DNA from: Geosiphon pyriformis
Taxonomy: Eukaryota; Glomeromycota; Glomeromycetes; Archaeosporales; Geosiphonaceae
Assembly: GCA_016748015.1 (NCBI GenBank)
Contig: JAAOMT010000703.1
Location: forward strand, 787,887 to 851,886
DNA length: 64,000 bases
Direction of reading: 5' to 3'
This document shows, piece by piece, positions 45,350 to 57,250 of the stretch. Numbering within the stretch: position 1 is the first letter of the stretch; each line of letters opens with the position of its first letter. Position numbers and translations under genes: made by a program. The notes below the pieces were generated by a model that made no database searches, was not told the DNA's origin, and was given only the letters and a program-made list of their open reading frames with translations.

Positions 45350-46574
45350 AAAGTTTAATATAATATATTAGATTTGGATGATTCTATCTAATCCTCGAAC
45401 AGTTCTCAATAACTTAATTTCCGAAAATATGATATTATTTTCTTTCCCTTGTATTCTTTTGTACATCATACACATACCTCAACCCCTTTTTGTAATAATA
45501 TTTCGAAATTTTGGCATGTGAAGTTTGATTTCATAGAAGTGTTTTCGAATATAAAAATTTCTGATTTTACTCGAGTCATATATCAGATATAAATTTATAT
45601 GTTGGCCATTTTTTTCATTTTATTTTTAAAACTCTTGTTTTTTTTCATTTCTAAACCTTTTGTTTTATCTTTGTTTTGGAATGATAAAAGCATTTTGTAT
45701 AAAAAGTAGTATGTGATTTGACATCAAATTTCAAATACAGAATTTAAATTGTAAAAAAAATAATTTGTTGATTATAATTTGATTTTCATAAATGCCAAAT
45801 ATATTTAAATTTATTTTTATGATTTTTTTTATAAATACAAATTACATAATTAAATATATATTTTATTTTTATTTTTATTGCTTTAACAAAGTGTAGCCCA
45901 ATTGCTAACTGTAAAATAAATTACAAAGATCTTAAAAAGCTATATTATTAATTATTAATAATATTTAAATTTTAAATTTTTGTTATTTAATATTAAAATT
46001 ATTCTTATAATTTTTAAAACTAATATAATTAAATACATAAGTTAAGCTTTAATTATTTAAATCTTAAATAAAAGTTTTATACCAAAAATTAAAATAAATT
46101 TATTTAAAAAATATGTTTTTAAAAAACTTAAAAGTTATAATATTTAAAATATATATTTAACAAAATATAATACATTTAAAAAATTTATAATTATTTTTAT
46201 TTAAATATAATAACTAAATTTAATTTAATTATAATTTATAACTATATAATAAAAAATATTATGTAGTAAAAACAGCTTAAAAAATTTTTTTAATTACAAA
46301 AACATAATAAAAATACTTATTTACTTTTTTTTCTATTTTATTTATTTTATAATCTATTTTTTTTAATATATTTTTGTTTAAAAAACTAAATTTAATATGA
46401 GTTTTTGCTATTGGTTTAACCAAAAAATAATATAATATAAAAATTTATTTTAATATTAAAAAAAATAATATTATTTTTGATTTTTATAATATTAAATTTA
46501 CAATAAATATGTTTATAAAAAATATATTTAAAACCATATTATATTGTTTAATTTATTATATTTTACATATGGTA
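45350..46574. other. AT-rich spacer
   Basis: The first 400 bp are the kinase 3' flank. The rest is low-complexity AT sequence without a readable frame. Confidence 0.55.
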
Positions 46575-47345
46575 TCTGGTTTTATGAATAAAAATATGGC
46601 TAATTTATACTTATACTTTATAAAAACTTTGTATCATCATTTACCAATTGTTGTTTAAAAGTACTTATATGATAAAAAGTATTCTAATATGTTGTATTTA
46701 TATTATAAGAAGATTAAACTTCTTAATTATTTTTTTACATGCATAATGAACTCTAGTATTTGCAAAGAACTATTTAATTCTTGTTTTGTCTAATAGAATT
46801 TTATATTAAATTTAAGTTTATTATCATTTTGTATTTTATAATTGTTTTTAATATATATATCTGACAATATTATATAATTGTATTGTGTAAAAACTTTGTG
46901 TTTAAGAAATGATATTTCTGTTTTTGGCTGTACTAAAACTACTAACAAGAAAGTTATCAAGTTGGTGTGAAGCTTGAAAATGGTTTATTAGATTAATATA
47001 TGTTTAGTAAGAATTAAGTATAGAATATTTATGGAAAAGAGAAGTTTAATTGCATATAATAATTTTGTAATTTCTAATATTCATGGTTTTTTGTCTTTGT
47101 TTTCTGTTGGTATTGTTAGATTGTTTGAAATCATAAAAACACATGGTATTAGTTTTGGTTCTTATAAGCTTTGCAGTTTTTTCTGATACTAATTATGTAG
47201 TTTTTGTTAAGATAAATTTATAGTATTGCTCTAATTGGCCTGAGTAACTAATTATATATAGAAAATACATGATTTATATCTAATTTAAATTACTTAGTTT
47301 AATGTATTGTGCTAAGTAGTATTTGAGTCTTACTCATAAAATATA
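46575..47345 (+). mobile_element. LINE remnant D: ORF2 C-terminus and 3' tail
   Basis: From 46596 a frame reads YFIKTLYHHLPIVV, then LYDKKYSNMLYLYYKKIKLL, matching the Cys/His region of LINE A at 4890-5060. The two Cys of CLFC are now Tyr. From about 47000 to 47210 the end of ORF2 is recognisable against 5300-5520. The 3' UTR at 47211-47345 is the best-preserved of the decayed tails. No 5' part was found. Confidence 0.7.
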
Positions 47346-48309
47346 TATATATATTTTTTGGTTTTTTTAATATAAATTTTTAAATTATATAATTAATAAT
47401 ATTTTTGATAAGATTACAAACAGTATTTCTCTTAAAAAAAATTTTATTTTACTAAATAATTTGTTTAAGATCTTTAATAAATTGTAAAAACATAACAATT
47501 TATTTTTATATAATTTGTTTTTAAGACTTTTTAATTTTAAGAATATTCTAATTTAAATTTCTATTTTTTTAGTTAGTTTATTATTAAAAATGTTTTAAAA
47601 AAAAGAAAAAACCTATAATTAATTTTGTAAAACATATGTAAAATTTATAATTTTGTTAGTTAAATCTACTTAAAAAAAAATTTAAAATAATAAAAATATA
47701 TAAAAATTGTAAAGTTTTTTAAGTATATTTATTATGATAAAAAAATAAGATTATAACTAATTTTAGTTTTATTAATAATTATTATATTTATAATAATTTA
47801 AATCAAGAAAAAAAATTTTTACTATTGTTTTAACACATATTTTTAATTTATTTTTATGCAAAGTTAAGAAAAAAACTTATATTTTTAATTATAAAATTAA
47901 TACAAAGTTTATTTAAAACAATAGTTTTATATTATATTTTGTAATTAAAGTTTTTTTTAATATTATTATTTAAATAAAATATAATTAATCTATTTTAAAT
48001 ATAATTAATTAATTTTTTTAAATTAATAATATTGTTATAAACATAGATAAAATTGTTGTAATTTTGATGTTAATTTTTTTAATAATTTTGTTTTTAAGAA
48101 AATTATTTTAAATATAATTGGTTATAATTATTTTATATTTAATAATTATTTATAAAACTCAAATAGTTTTATTAATAAACAATTATATAATAAATAAAAA
48201 TATTAATTAGAAAAAATTTAAAAGCAAAAGCTAAATTATTTAGAAAGTTTTTTATTAAAATTATCTATTATTATATAATATAAAATTTTTTATTTAAGTT
48301 TAATCAAAA
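47346..48309. other. AT-rich spacer
   Basis: About 960 bp of nearly pure A/T sequence with no assignable feature lie between two LINE copies. Confidence 0.55.
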
Positions 48310-48751
48310 AATAAAGTTTTCTTTCTCTCCTTCATTCAAAATCCCCAAAAAAGAGTCAATAAGTTTTTTTTCTGAAAGAAGTTTTTTACAATTCAGTATG
48401 ACAAATCTAAATTTTTTTTGCTTGATTATGAGACCACTGTTGACTGTAATATTGCTGTGATAAAGAAGTCTGTCAAAGGCTTTGGTCTTGTTACTGTTGA
48501 AAAGAGTATTGAAAAAGATGTTGCTTCTAGAAAAAAAAGGAAGGATGGTGTTTTAGAAGATAGTGCTGCTAGTGAACTGGTCTTGTCTGAAAAAGCTGTT
48601 GGGGGTTCTTGGGAGTCTGAAGCTAGTAATACTACTGAATCTGATAGTATTAATATGGAAAAAGAGTGCTTGGTAGAGAAAACCAGTGTGGATTATAGTA
48701 AAAAGAACTTGTTTGTGGAAAGTGATTCTAATTAAACACCAAAGAGTCCAA
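48310..48751 (+). pseudogene. LINE B ORF1, 5' part
   Basis: The frame at 48418-48735 is Lys/Glu/Ser-rich (KKRKDGVLEDSAASELVLSE; ESDSINMEKECLVEKTSVDY). It then meets a TAA and continues TPKSP up to the LTR boundary. The related LINE C has the same order on the minus strand near 19040-18840. Without the insertion it would continue into 58913. Confidence 0.7.
48748..48751. repeat. Target-site duplication, left copy
   Basis: CCAA immediately precedes the TGTTAC terminus. The right-hand copy is CTAA at 58909-58912, differing by one C-to-T change. Confidence 0.6.
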
Positions 48752-48828
48752 TGTTACTCATAGAATATAGGAAGTATATTATTATTAGCAAGTAGATATT
48801 AGCCAATTAGAAGTAGACATAGTAAATG

Positions 48829-48968
48829 TGGAATTCCAGAATTCCTCTCAAAAAAATTGCAGAATTCCAGGAATTTCAGGATTTTCTGGTGAGGAATTGC
48901 AGAATTTCAGAATTTTAGGATTCCTCTCATCAGGAATTGCAGGATTCCAGGAATTCCAGGATTCTTGT
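48829..48968. repeat. 40-bp palindrome-rich tandem repeat in U3
   Basis: About 3.5 degenerate units of roughly 40 bp are each built from GGAATT(G/C)CAGGATTCC and CCAGGATTCCTCTCA-like blocks. GGAATTCC is self-complementary. A second copy of the array lies in the 3' LTR at 58107-58255. Confidence 0.8.
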
Positions 48969-49119
48969 CACAAGAAATTGAAGAATTGAGAAATCTCAAA
49001 TATGTATATATAGCAGTAGTATTAGAAGCAAAAGAAAAAAAATTGACATCAAGAATCCTTAGCTTAGTTACCACAATCTTCAAATAAATAATTATTCACT
49101 ATATCAAATTCATTCTTTA

Positions 49120-49142
49120 CTATCAACATGAAGTGTTGATAG
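49120..49142. other. Hairpin in the LTR
   Basis: CTATCAACA and TGTTGATAG form a perfect nine-pair stem around a 5-base loop, downstream of the TATA box. In the 3' LTR the left arm reads CTATTAACA, which can still pair in RNA through a G-U wobble. Confidence 0.6.
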
Positions 49143-49633
49143 TAACTGATACTTAACCATACTAGAACAATAGCTCTTGATTACGACTATTGACAGGATA
49201 CTAACTTGCAAATTGCCTTGGCTTATTTCTTATTTTCTCTTTTATTTTTTCTTTATTTTCTTTGTTGTCTACTAACTTGATTAAAGGATTTACTTTTGGA
49301 GAACTTACGGAGGAATAAACTTGCTTAAACAATACTTACTCTTAAAGGACTTATAAAGGAACTGATGTCAGGAAACAGCACTAATATACACTTACGGAAG
49401 ATATTATACCAGGAAAATCATCAATCATCAAGCTAAGCAAGCAATCAATGAAACTATGGTTTCAGAAAACTACTAATAAACTGTTACCAGTGAATCTCTG
49501 TCCATTATACAAAAAACTCAATTGAAAAACCTTTAGATAAAATACCTTCAGATTATTATCATCACCAATCACTTTGAGCACCAAGTTATGGGTTTGTTAT
49601 TCACTCGACACCCCAAAGAATCACCTATAACAG

Positions 49634-51440
49634 TTGGTGCTCCTTATAAGATATAATCCTACAGAGAACCAGCACCAACAACACCATCCAAATGTGGCAG
49701 AATCAGAAATTATAGGAGCCAACCACTTAGGATTTGCAAAATCTTTGTTTCAACAATACAGCCAACAATTAGGATTAAACAGTAATTACTACTTAGCCAA
49801 ATCAGCCTTCAACTATTACTTCAATGATAAAATCACAGACTGTTTAGAAGGAACTGTTAATATCAAGTCAGCAAAAGAAAATTTCTATACAGAACTATTT
49901 CAACACACCAGCTTACCAAGAAATCACAGTTTTGCCCTAATTATCAGGGAAATCAATCAAACCATTAAAAGATACACACAACAACAATTTCCCATTACCT
50001 ACGCAGACAAAGGTAAAGGAAAAATACAAACACCAGCAACAACACCAAAAAGAATACAGTTACCTAGTTGGAAGAAACACAGAGTAGAATTACCAACTGC
50101 TCCATCATATCACTACACACCTAGAAGCATCATCAACATTTTATCAGCAGATGCGTCCACATCAAACGTGACATCAACATTTGGAAGATTTCAGTTCTAA
50201 AGCAAACAACGGAAAGAAGACTTACTAGGACTATACGGCATGTATTTTGAGGAATTTAAATCACAATCTCCAACACCATTAGGAATTTGATCACTAATAT
50301 CCCAACCAGATTTCGGAGCCACTACTTCATGGGAATTATCAGAGGAAAAGAGGAAGAAAGTGAAGATCAAGAATTCATTTACCAAAACCCAATCTCAGAA
50401 AACTCAGAATTTGAAACCCCGAACATTCAAACTCAGCAAAATCAAAACCCTGATTTAATTAATCAGCCAAACATAACTCCAAATATTGTCATCAATTACC
50501 CACCAATTGATCCAATAGTCAAACCCATTCAGCAGCCACCTCTACAACCAAATTCGCAAATTTAACAGCCACAAGGACCACCTCAGCAACCACCACTGCA
50601 ACAACAACTGTTACAGCAGCCACAACAACAACTAAACGTAAACCAAATGGCCTATGCACCCATTGCTAAGTTAAAAAACTTTACCAGCAAAAAAAATGAT
50701 ACTCAAGCATGAATTAATGACGTCTCCAAGGCCATTATAGCAAACAATTGAAATGATGCCAGAGCCCTATAGACGATCCCATATTTTCTCAAAGAAACTG
50801 CTGATTCTTGGTACCAGAGTTTAGCCACCAGACCACAAACATTTCAACAATTCAAAACTGCCTTTCTGAGATATTTTAGCAACAATAACAGTATTAATTA
50901 TTTAGTTAATACTTTCACCATAATCAAACAGAATAATACTGAAGCAGTCACAACATACCTAGGACACTTTCATAGAGTCCTATGCCAAATTCAAGCCATC
51001 AACACTGTGTATTTCACAGAACTCCAAATTCTCAACCAGTTTATTTGTGGCCTGTACAGTAGTATTTTACAACACTTACATCCATTACATCCAGCCAACC
51101 TTCAAGCCACAGTTATACACACCAGAGATTTCGAATCAGCTAAGTTAGAAGCCAACCATGCTCAAGCTGTAAATTTAGTAATGAATGGATCATCTGATTT
51201 GGATTCCAAATTGAAGCAAATCAGTGATACCATCAATCAAAAAATTAAGGGATACTTAGCTAACAATCATCAGTCCATTTATCAACCTCCCCAAAAACAC
51301 AGTAATCAGAGAAACTACAATTGTTCCCAAAATCAAGCATGTCCCTCAACATTAGCCAATCAGCAGTAGCAGCCAGAAACACGTGTTTGCCACAACTGTG
51401 GTAAACAAGGCCACATAAAAGCCAACTGCAACACTTATAA
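49634..51440 (+). pseudogene. Gypsy element 2 gag with CCHC zinc knuckle
   Basis: The N-terminal part is open at 49634-50200 and lacks an ATG start. The capsid region follows at 50640-51370 (TADSWYQSLATRPQTFQQFK, QFICGLYSSILQHLHPLHP). A zinc knuckle, CHNCGKQGHIKANC, is encoded at 51388-51429. Stops interrupt at 50198, 50563, 50710, 50749 and 51367, among others. The tail after the knuckle is Gln/Asn/Tyr-rich and partly simple sequence. Confidence 0.85.
49635..49652 (+). other. Primer binding site of gypsy element 2
   Basis: TGGTGCTCC begins two bases after the 5' LTR end, the same spacing as in element 1, and starts with the TGG expected for a tRNA CCA terminus. The tRNA was not identified. 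Confidence 0.45.
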
Positions 51441-51949
51441 CTGACGATTGGAAAATCAATATTGAAACCTCGATTACCAATTCCAAACCCTGAATCAATA
51501 TCAAAATCAAGAGCAAAATCAAAACACTTACCTGCCAATGATACAGCAGCCAATTTATTAAGCACCAATATATCAGACCCCAGTTTATTAACCACAGCCA
51601 TCTGTAATATATCAACCCCAACCACAAGTAATCTATCAACTTCAAACTATTCAAACACTGCCCCAAAACTTAACTCCATACAAAACCCAAAGACTGAGAA
51701 TGACACAACAAAACTAGAAATTGGCAATAGTTGTCCACCAACTGATCCCCAGTTTTTCTAACTCACCATCAGGATTACATTCTTGGAATTCGGGTACTGG
51801 TGCCACCCAAAACCCGAATTCCCAGAACTATTTAAGTCTCCTAATTACCCCAAAAAACGTCACACCCAGCAACCCGGAAACCAACCCAATCCAAAAACTT
51901 ACCAGCAACATACCACCAGCAATGGTCACCGAAAATAAAACATTAGCAA

Positions 51950-52336
51950 CCATTTTCTCATTTGAGTTCAAGAAAACCATTCCAGTTCTATTATTCAGTG
52001 GAGCCGCCCTTAAAAAGAAACCCATTACAGCAATGTATACTGATGCCAAAGTAGATGGCCACTCCATTAAATTAATCCTAGACAGTGGTTTAACAGACAG
52101 CATTATCATGTGACAACTCATGGACCAATTAGGTCACCAAGTTGATCGTGCTGCTAATGCTCATATAATCACTGCTAATGAAGCAACCAAAACTCCAATC
52201 GGTAAAATTGACGATTTTCCATTTGAAATCAATGGCATTATAATACCCATCAAAGTCTTAGTAATGGAAACCACACAATACCAGGCTCTTATGAGCAATG
52301 ATTGGTTGTCAAAAACCCATATTACCCTCGATTAGA
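51950..52336 (+). pseudogene. Gypsy element 2 aspartic protease
   Basis: The retropepsin active site reads LILDSGLTDSIIM with the Asp codon at 52081-52083. An in-frame TGA at 52111 follows, and then GKIDDFPFEINGIIIPIKVLVM and YQALMSNDWLSKT, a typical retropepsin flap-to-C-terminus layout. Ser or Thr after Asp-Ser-Gly has been replaced by Leu. Confidence 0.75.
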
Positions 52337-53412
52337 CCACCCAAAAACTACAATTAATCTTTAGTGGTCAGCATACTTAAACACCAGCCACTTGTGGCCA
52401 CTTTAAGCCAAGCAACACCCAACCACTCATCAAGTTTAAGGAAGAAACAAGGAAACCTATCTGGGAAGCCTACCAAGTCTTGTGGGCTGACCAAGACCAT
52501 AATAAGTTGCCACCAGTATCTTCTTAGAATGGCAACATCAAAGGAAAGCAAAAAGAAACAGAACTTACCTGGACCTCTGACCAAGCTTGGGAAACAAAAA
52601 ATGACTACAATGAACTGGCTGATTGGGAATAGGAAGAGGAAGATAATGGAAAGGGAAAAGAGAAAAAAACCACACTGGAAGAGACCACCAGCACCAGTGA
52701 AATAACCAGTGGCTGAACCAGTTCATACTCAGTCCATGAGCCATTACCACAACTGCCATATATTCCACTCAAATACAAAGACTGTGGAAAGAAACTTTCT
52801 TTCATGGGAGCATGGATCGCGCCAGACAAAGATCACTGGATGTGAACCCATTACTATTGTAAGCCATGTCATAGAGAACACTATGGCTACCCAAAGAAAC
52901 AGGGCAAGTGGGACAATAAACCATGTTTTGCTTGCAGCGAACAACTGCTCAACAAAGAAATGTGAAATGACATTCCTAGTCGAGAAGGAACATGTGACAC
53001 TTTATGCCAATACACAATTCTCATTAGTGACTGGGTGAATTGTGGTACCCTGATTACAACAGCATGGCACCAAACACTCGATCATTTAAACGGTTACCTC
53101 CACGATAAAGAGGAGATCTAGCAAATAGTCAACGCCAAAGTAGAAAATGCTACACCCAATGAAATACTGGAAATTAAAAACAATCCTCCAAAACCAGTTG
53201 ATATTATTTGTATTCCTAACCCAGACGCTTTCATGGATGAAGAAACAGATCCAGAAGACTTCTACAAATACTACCAAAATTTGGCACCTACAAGAGAAGA
53301 GCAGGAGCAACATTTAGAACAACTAAACACCTAATTATGTGACCACTGTTTAATTCCCTGTGACTTCCAATATTGTAATGAGTGTGACCTTATTTACAAT
53401 CCACTACCATGC
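52337..53412 (+). pseudogene. Linker with Cys-rich clusters between protease and dUTPase
   Basis: The frame is acidic and Lys-rich, then has two cysteine clusters: YYCKPCHREHYGYPKKQG with CFAC near 52860-52945, and CDHCLIPCDFQYCNEC near 53338-53390. Their spacing suggests zinc binding. At least seven stops are present. I do not recognise these as a standard gypsy domain. Confidence 0.5.
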
Positions 53413-54400
53413 ATGATCTACATGATCCTAGAGGAAATCAAACTAATCAGCAGCTGCACATTTGAATTAAAATCACCATTCAATCCCAATTCAAACTCTG
53501 AAAATAATGATGACAAAAACACCAGTTCCAGCTCCATTCAAATTGACAATAACAACAACAACAATTCCAACTCAGATTCAAACTCCGATCCAAAATATGA
53601 ACAATACATTGTACTGCCAGACCTCTCCAAAAAACAGGAGTTAAAATGGTATAGTAATAATAATGAAGGTATTATGCCAGAACACATGCATAATACTGAT
53701 GCCAGGTTTGATCTGAAGTATCCAGGAAAAAATGCCATCAAATTGGAACCACATTTACGCACTTGTATTGATCTGAAAGTAGCATTAGAAATCCCAGCAA
53801 CAACAATGATTCAACTAGCATCTAAAAGTAGTTTAGTGAAAAGAGGGATTAATATAAGAGGAGGAATAATTGATGCAGAATATATAAAAAATATTATTGC
53901 TATGCTACAAAATGACTCTAAAAAAGTCTATATTATAGAGCCAAACAAAAAGATAACACAGACAATATTCCTGTTTCTGGTGAAAATAGTGCAGTTAGTA
54001 TTAGTGGGAAATAGGGAGAAATTAGGGATAACAGCAAGAGGAATACAGAGATTTAAATCAACAAGTAGAATAGATATACCAGTCAATATGGCAGAAGAAA
54101 AAATTGTTGACCAAGGAGAAATTATCTCAATGGGTCAAGCAATTTCTATTCCACCATATGGCCAGTACATGGTAGGGATAAAGCGGGAAGTAAAAAAACA
54201 GAAGCAGAACCAATCTTTTGTGAATTAGGAGAGATTGGACTCATTAATCTCTATATACCAGCCAAAGATTACAGTCACATCAAAATTCCCATCTATAATA
54301 ACACAGAAAATGTCATAGTAATACCAGCTGGAACTACCATTGGATACTTAAGCACTGAAATAGAGGATCAACTACCAAGCACCATTCCAGACTTTCCATA
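53413..54400 (+). pseudogene. Gypsy element 2 dUTPase-like domain
   Basis: An intact 271-codon frame (53413-54228) contains the trimeric dUTPase signature order. DARFDLKYPG is motif 1. ASKSSLVKRGI is like RSGLAxKxGI (motif 2). NIRGGIIDAEY keeps the catalytic Asp of motif 3. IAMLQND, an IAQxIF-like segment and a Gly-poor C-terminal segment follow. Motif 2 Arg is Lys and the final GSTG-type motif reads FKSTSR. The homology-bearing frame continues past a stop to about 54400. A dUTPase would lower dUTP during reverse transcription, limiting uracil incorporation. Its placement between protease and reverse transcriptase resembles the order in some retroviruses and LTR elements, and that comparison is from general knowledge. 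Confidence 0.75.
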
Positions 54401-54458
54401 GCTTTGTGAATATGTTGATATCACATCACAAACAATATACAGACGAAGTGAATGTTAT

Positions 54459-55905
54459 TTGCTCCAACCAAAGCAATTGGAACAAATAAACATGAGAAAC
54501 TTAGATCCACTCCAACGTATGCAGCTCAAAATGTTGCTCAACAATTTCAATGACATCTTTGTCAGCAAAAACAAGTTTGGCCAAACCGACATCATCCAAC
54601 ATCAGATTAAGACTGAAGATGCAATACCAATTAAACAAAGAGCATACAGAGTACCACCAGCTAGCCATGAGATTATTTGTCAAGAGATAAACTGAATGCT
54701 TAACAACGGGCTAATTCAACTATCAATGAGCCCATGGTCATCACCAGTGGTACTCATCCAGAAGAAGAATAGAAAAATCTGATTTTGTGTGGATTACAGG
54801 AAACTCAATAGTGTAACTTATGAAGACAGCTATCCAACTCCAAGAATACAAGAATTGTTTAATGCTTTTAGCAGAAATAAATGGTTCTTAACATTAGACT
54901 TAGACAGTGATTACTGGCAAGTAGCCATGGATCCAGCTGACAAGAAGAAAACGGCATTCACCACTAAAAAAAAGAATTTTGAATTTGAAGTGATGCCCTT
55001 CAGCTTAACCAATGTCCCAGCCACTTTCCAATGGCTAATGGAAATTGTTTATATTGGTTTATTGTGAAAATCAGTAGTTGTATACTTGGACGACACCAAT
55101 ATATTCTCAAAAACATTTGATAATCATTTTTATTATCTTTAACAAGTGTTCAAAAGGCTAAAAAAAGCAAAACTAAAGTTAAATGCAACAAAGTGCTTCT
55201 TCAGCAAGACAAAACTAAAATTCTTGAGACACATAGTTAGCAAAAACAGCATCAAAACAGGTCCAGAGAAAATAGAGATAGTAAAGAACTTTCCAGTACC
55301 AACCAATGTGACTGAATTGAAATCATTCTTGGGATTCACAAGCTATTATCAATGCTTTATAAAGAACTTTTCAAAGATAGCTTAACTGCTCAATAATCTG
55401 CAAACTAAGAATACAAAATATGAATGAACAGAAAGTCAACAAAAAGCTTTTGATATTCTGAAAAGAAAGCTCATTCAAGCTCTAATACTGATCTACTCAG
55501 ATCACAACAAACTATTCATCATTACCACTAATACATCAGGCCAAGCATTGGAAGCAGTACTATTTCAAAAGAGACCAGACAGCAGAAAACATCCAGTAGC
55601 ATATGTCAGCTGAGGTCTAATACCAGCTGAAAAAAACTATGGAACACCAGAACTAGAACATTTAGCAATCTATTGGGCAGTCATGAAGTGAAATGAATAC
55701 TTAAGCCAAAAGTTTGATATATATATGGATTATAAAGGGTTAACATCACTTCAAAAGCAAGAATTTAATAATGGCCACCAATCCAGATGGAAAATGGCAC
55801 TCTCACAATATACTTATACTATACACTATAAGAAAGGAAAAGACAATGAAAATGCCAACAGTTTGTTATGAATAAAACAAATCTAAGAACATTTCAACCC
55901 AAAAA
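54459..55905 (+). pseudogene. Gypsy element 2 reverse transcriptase and RNase H
   Basis: The leader LQRMQLKMLLNNFNDIF precedes HQIKTEDAIPIKQRAYRVPP, FCVDYRKLNSVT, LTLDLDSDYWQV, EVMPFSLTNVPATFQ and the catalytic YLDDTN (55082-55099). The connection shows LRHIVSKNSIKTGPEK and FLGFTSYYQCFIKNFSKIA. RNase H follows at 55530-55870 (TNTSGQALEAVL, PVAYVS, LEHLAIYWAV, HYKKGKDNENANSL). Stops occur at 54693, 54780, 55065, 55140, 55383, 55425, 55611, 55690 and 55870. Most sit where relatives have Trp, Arg or Gln. Confidence 0.88.
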
Positions 55906-56089
55906 TATAACAAAACCAGAACAATACCAATGAAAAATATAACAAAAGATGAACATACAAAAATATTAACAACTTGAACATTATATAAACACTCAACAGT
56001 TCAAGAAGAATTTATCTCAAACAGAATGAAAGAGTATCAAACAACAATCACAATATTTTATTACTTACTAAAATATACTTTATTGGAAA

Positions 56090-57250
56090 AATAGAAGAGA
56101 TCTAGATCAACCAACCAGAGTAATTACAGAGCCAGAAAAAGAGACAATATTATTCAACATGCACTCAAATCCAACAGCAGGACACTTTTACAAAGAAGCA
56201 ACCATGGAAAGAACCAGAAAAAGATACTATTGGCCATCAATGTATCCAGATATCATCCAATATGTTCAAAATTGTAATGCTTGTCAGTAAAAAGAAGGAA
56301 CAAAACCCAGTGAACCATTAAAACCAATCAAAGTGGGACAACCATTCGACCGTATTGGAATTGATTTAGTCAGACCATTAACAATCACCAGCAGAGGAAA
56401 CAGATACATAGCAGTAGCCATGAACTATCTCACTAAATGGCCAGAGACAAAAGCAATTCAAAGAGTGGATGCAGAATCTATTGCCGAATTTGTTTATCAG
56501 AATTTGATTTGTCAACATGGATGTTCAAAAAAATTATTATCAGACCAAGGAACACATTTTGTGAACAGAACATTAACAGAATTGAGCCAAAGATTCGAAA
56601 TTAAGAGACCATTATCATCACCATACTATCCACAAACCAACAGATTAGTCGAAAGATTCAACAGAACATTGTGTGAAGCAATAGCTAAGCTCAGCCAAAA
56701 AAACCAGAAAAATTGGGATTTGTTGATACCATTAGTACTATTTGCTTATCAAACAATAAAACAAAATACTATACAAGCAACACCATTTGAATTAGTATAT
56801 AGTAGAACAGCAACACTACCAGTGGAAATAGAAGTCAGCACATACCTAACTAAACCAATAACAGAAGAAAATTTCAAAAACACATTGTTGAGAAGAACAT
56901 ATGACTTAATGGAAACATTAGAAAACAAATGATGGAGAGCAGCTGATAATATACAAAGATTACAAGAGAAACAAAAAGAAAGACATGATAACCAACTATC
57001 AGATAAACCAGTTGAATTCAAGATTGGAGACAAAGTACTATTATATCGTACCAAAACAGAAAAACAATGAAGTAGAAAATTTGACCCCAAATGGGACGGA
57101 CCATTTCACATAAAAAAAATTCTAGAAAATAGAGCTTATAAATTAAAATTAAATAGCAAAATCTTGACCAAAGCAGCATATGGAGATCAACTGAAACCAT
57201 ACCACCATATAGCATTATTATCTACCAATAATATTCCACAACTGGGAGTA
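56090..57250 (+). pseudogene. Gypsy element 2 integrase
   Basis: The HHCC zinc region ends CNACQ after a TAGHFYKEATMERTRKRYYW motif. The DDE core is open at 56333-56932, with IGIDLVRPL, LLSDQGTHFVNRTL and YYPQTNRLVERFNRTL supplying the three acidic residues. The usual HPQTNG is YPQTNR, so two flanking residues are altered. The C-terminal GPY-like segment (WDGPFHIKKIL, AAYGDQLKPY) is at 57085-57200. Confidence 0.88.

Larger units (their letters stand above)
48752..49632 (+). mobile_element. 5' LTR of gypsy element 2
   Basis: It starts TGTTACTC and ends CTATAACA. It contains the 40-bp repeat array (48829-48968), a TATATATA box near 49005, and a perfect 9-bp-stem hairpin at 49120-49142. A second stem (CAATAG...CTATTG) lies near 49169-49194. 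Confidence 0.85.

Noticed and set aside
52354-53313. Minus-strand hydrophobic frames inside the gypsy element
   Set aside because: They are reverse-strand readings of the Lys/Asn-rich linker and have no domain or start context.
54459-57090. TGA or TAG read as an amino acid (alternative code) in the gypsy pol
   Set aside because: TAA, TAG and TGA all occur, at sites expecting Gln, Arg and Trp, while the housekeeping genes use standard stops. Decay by transitions explains the pattern better.
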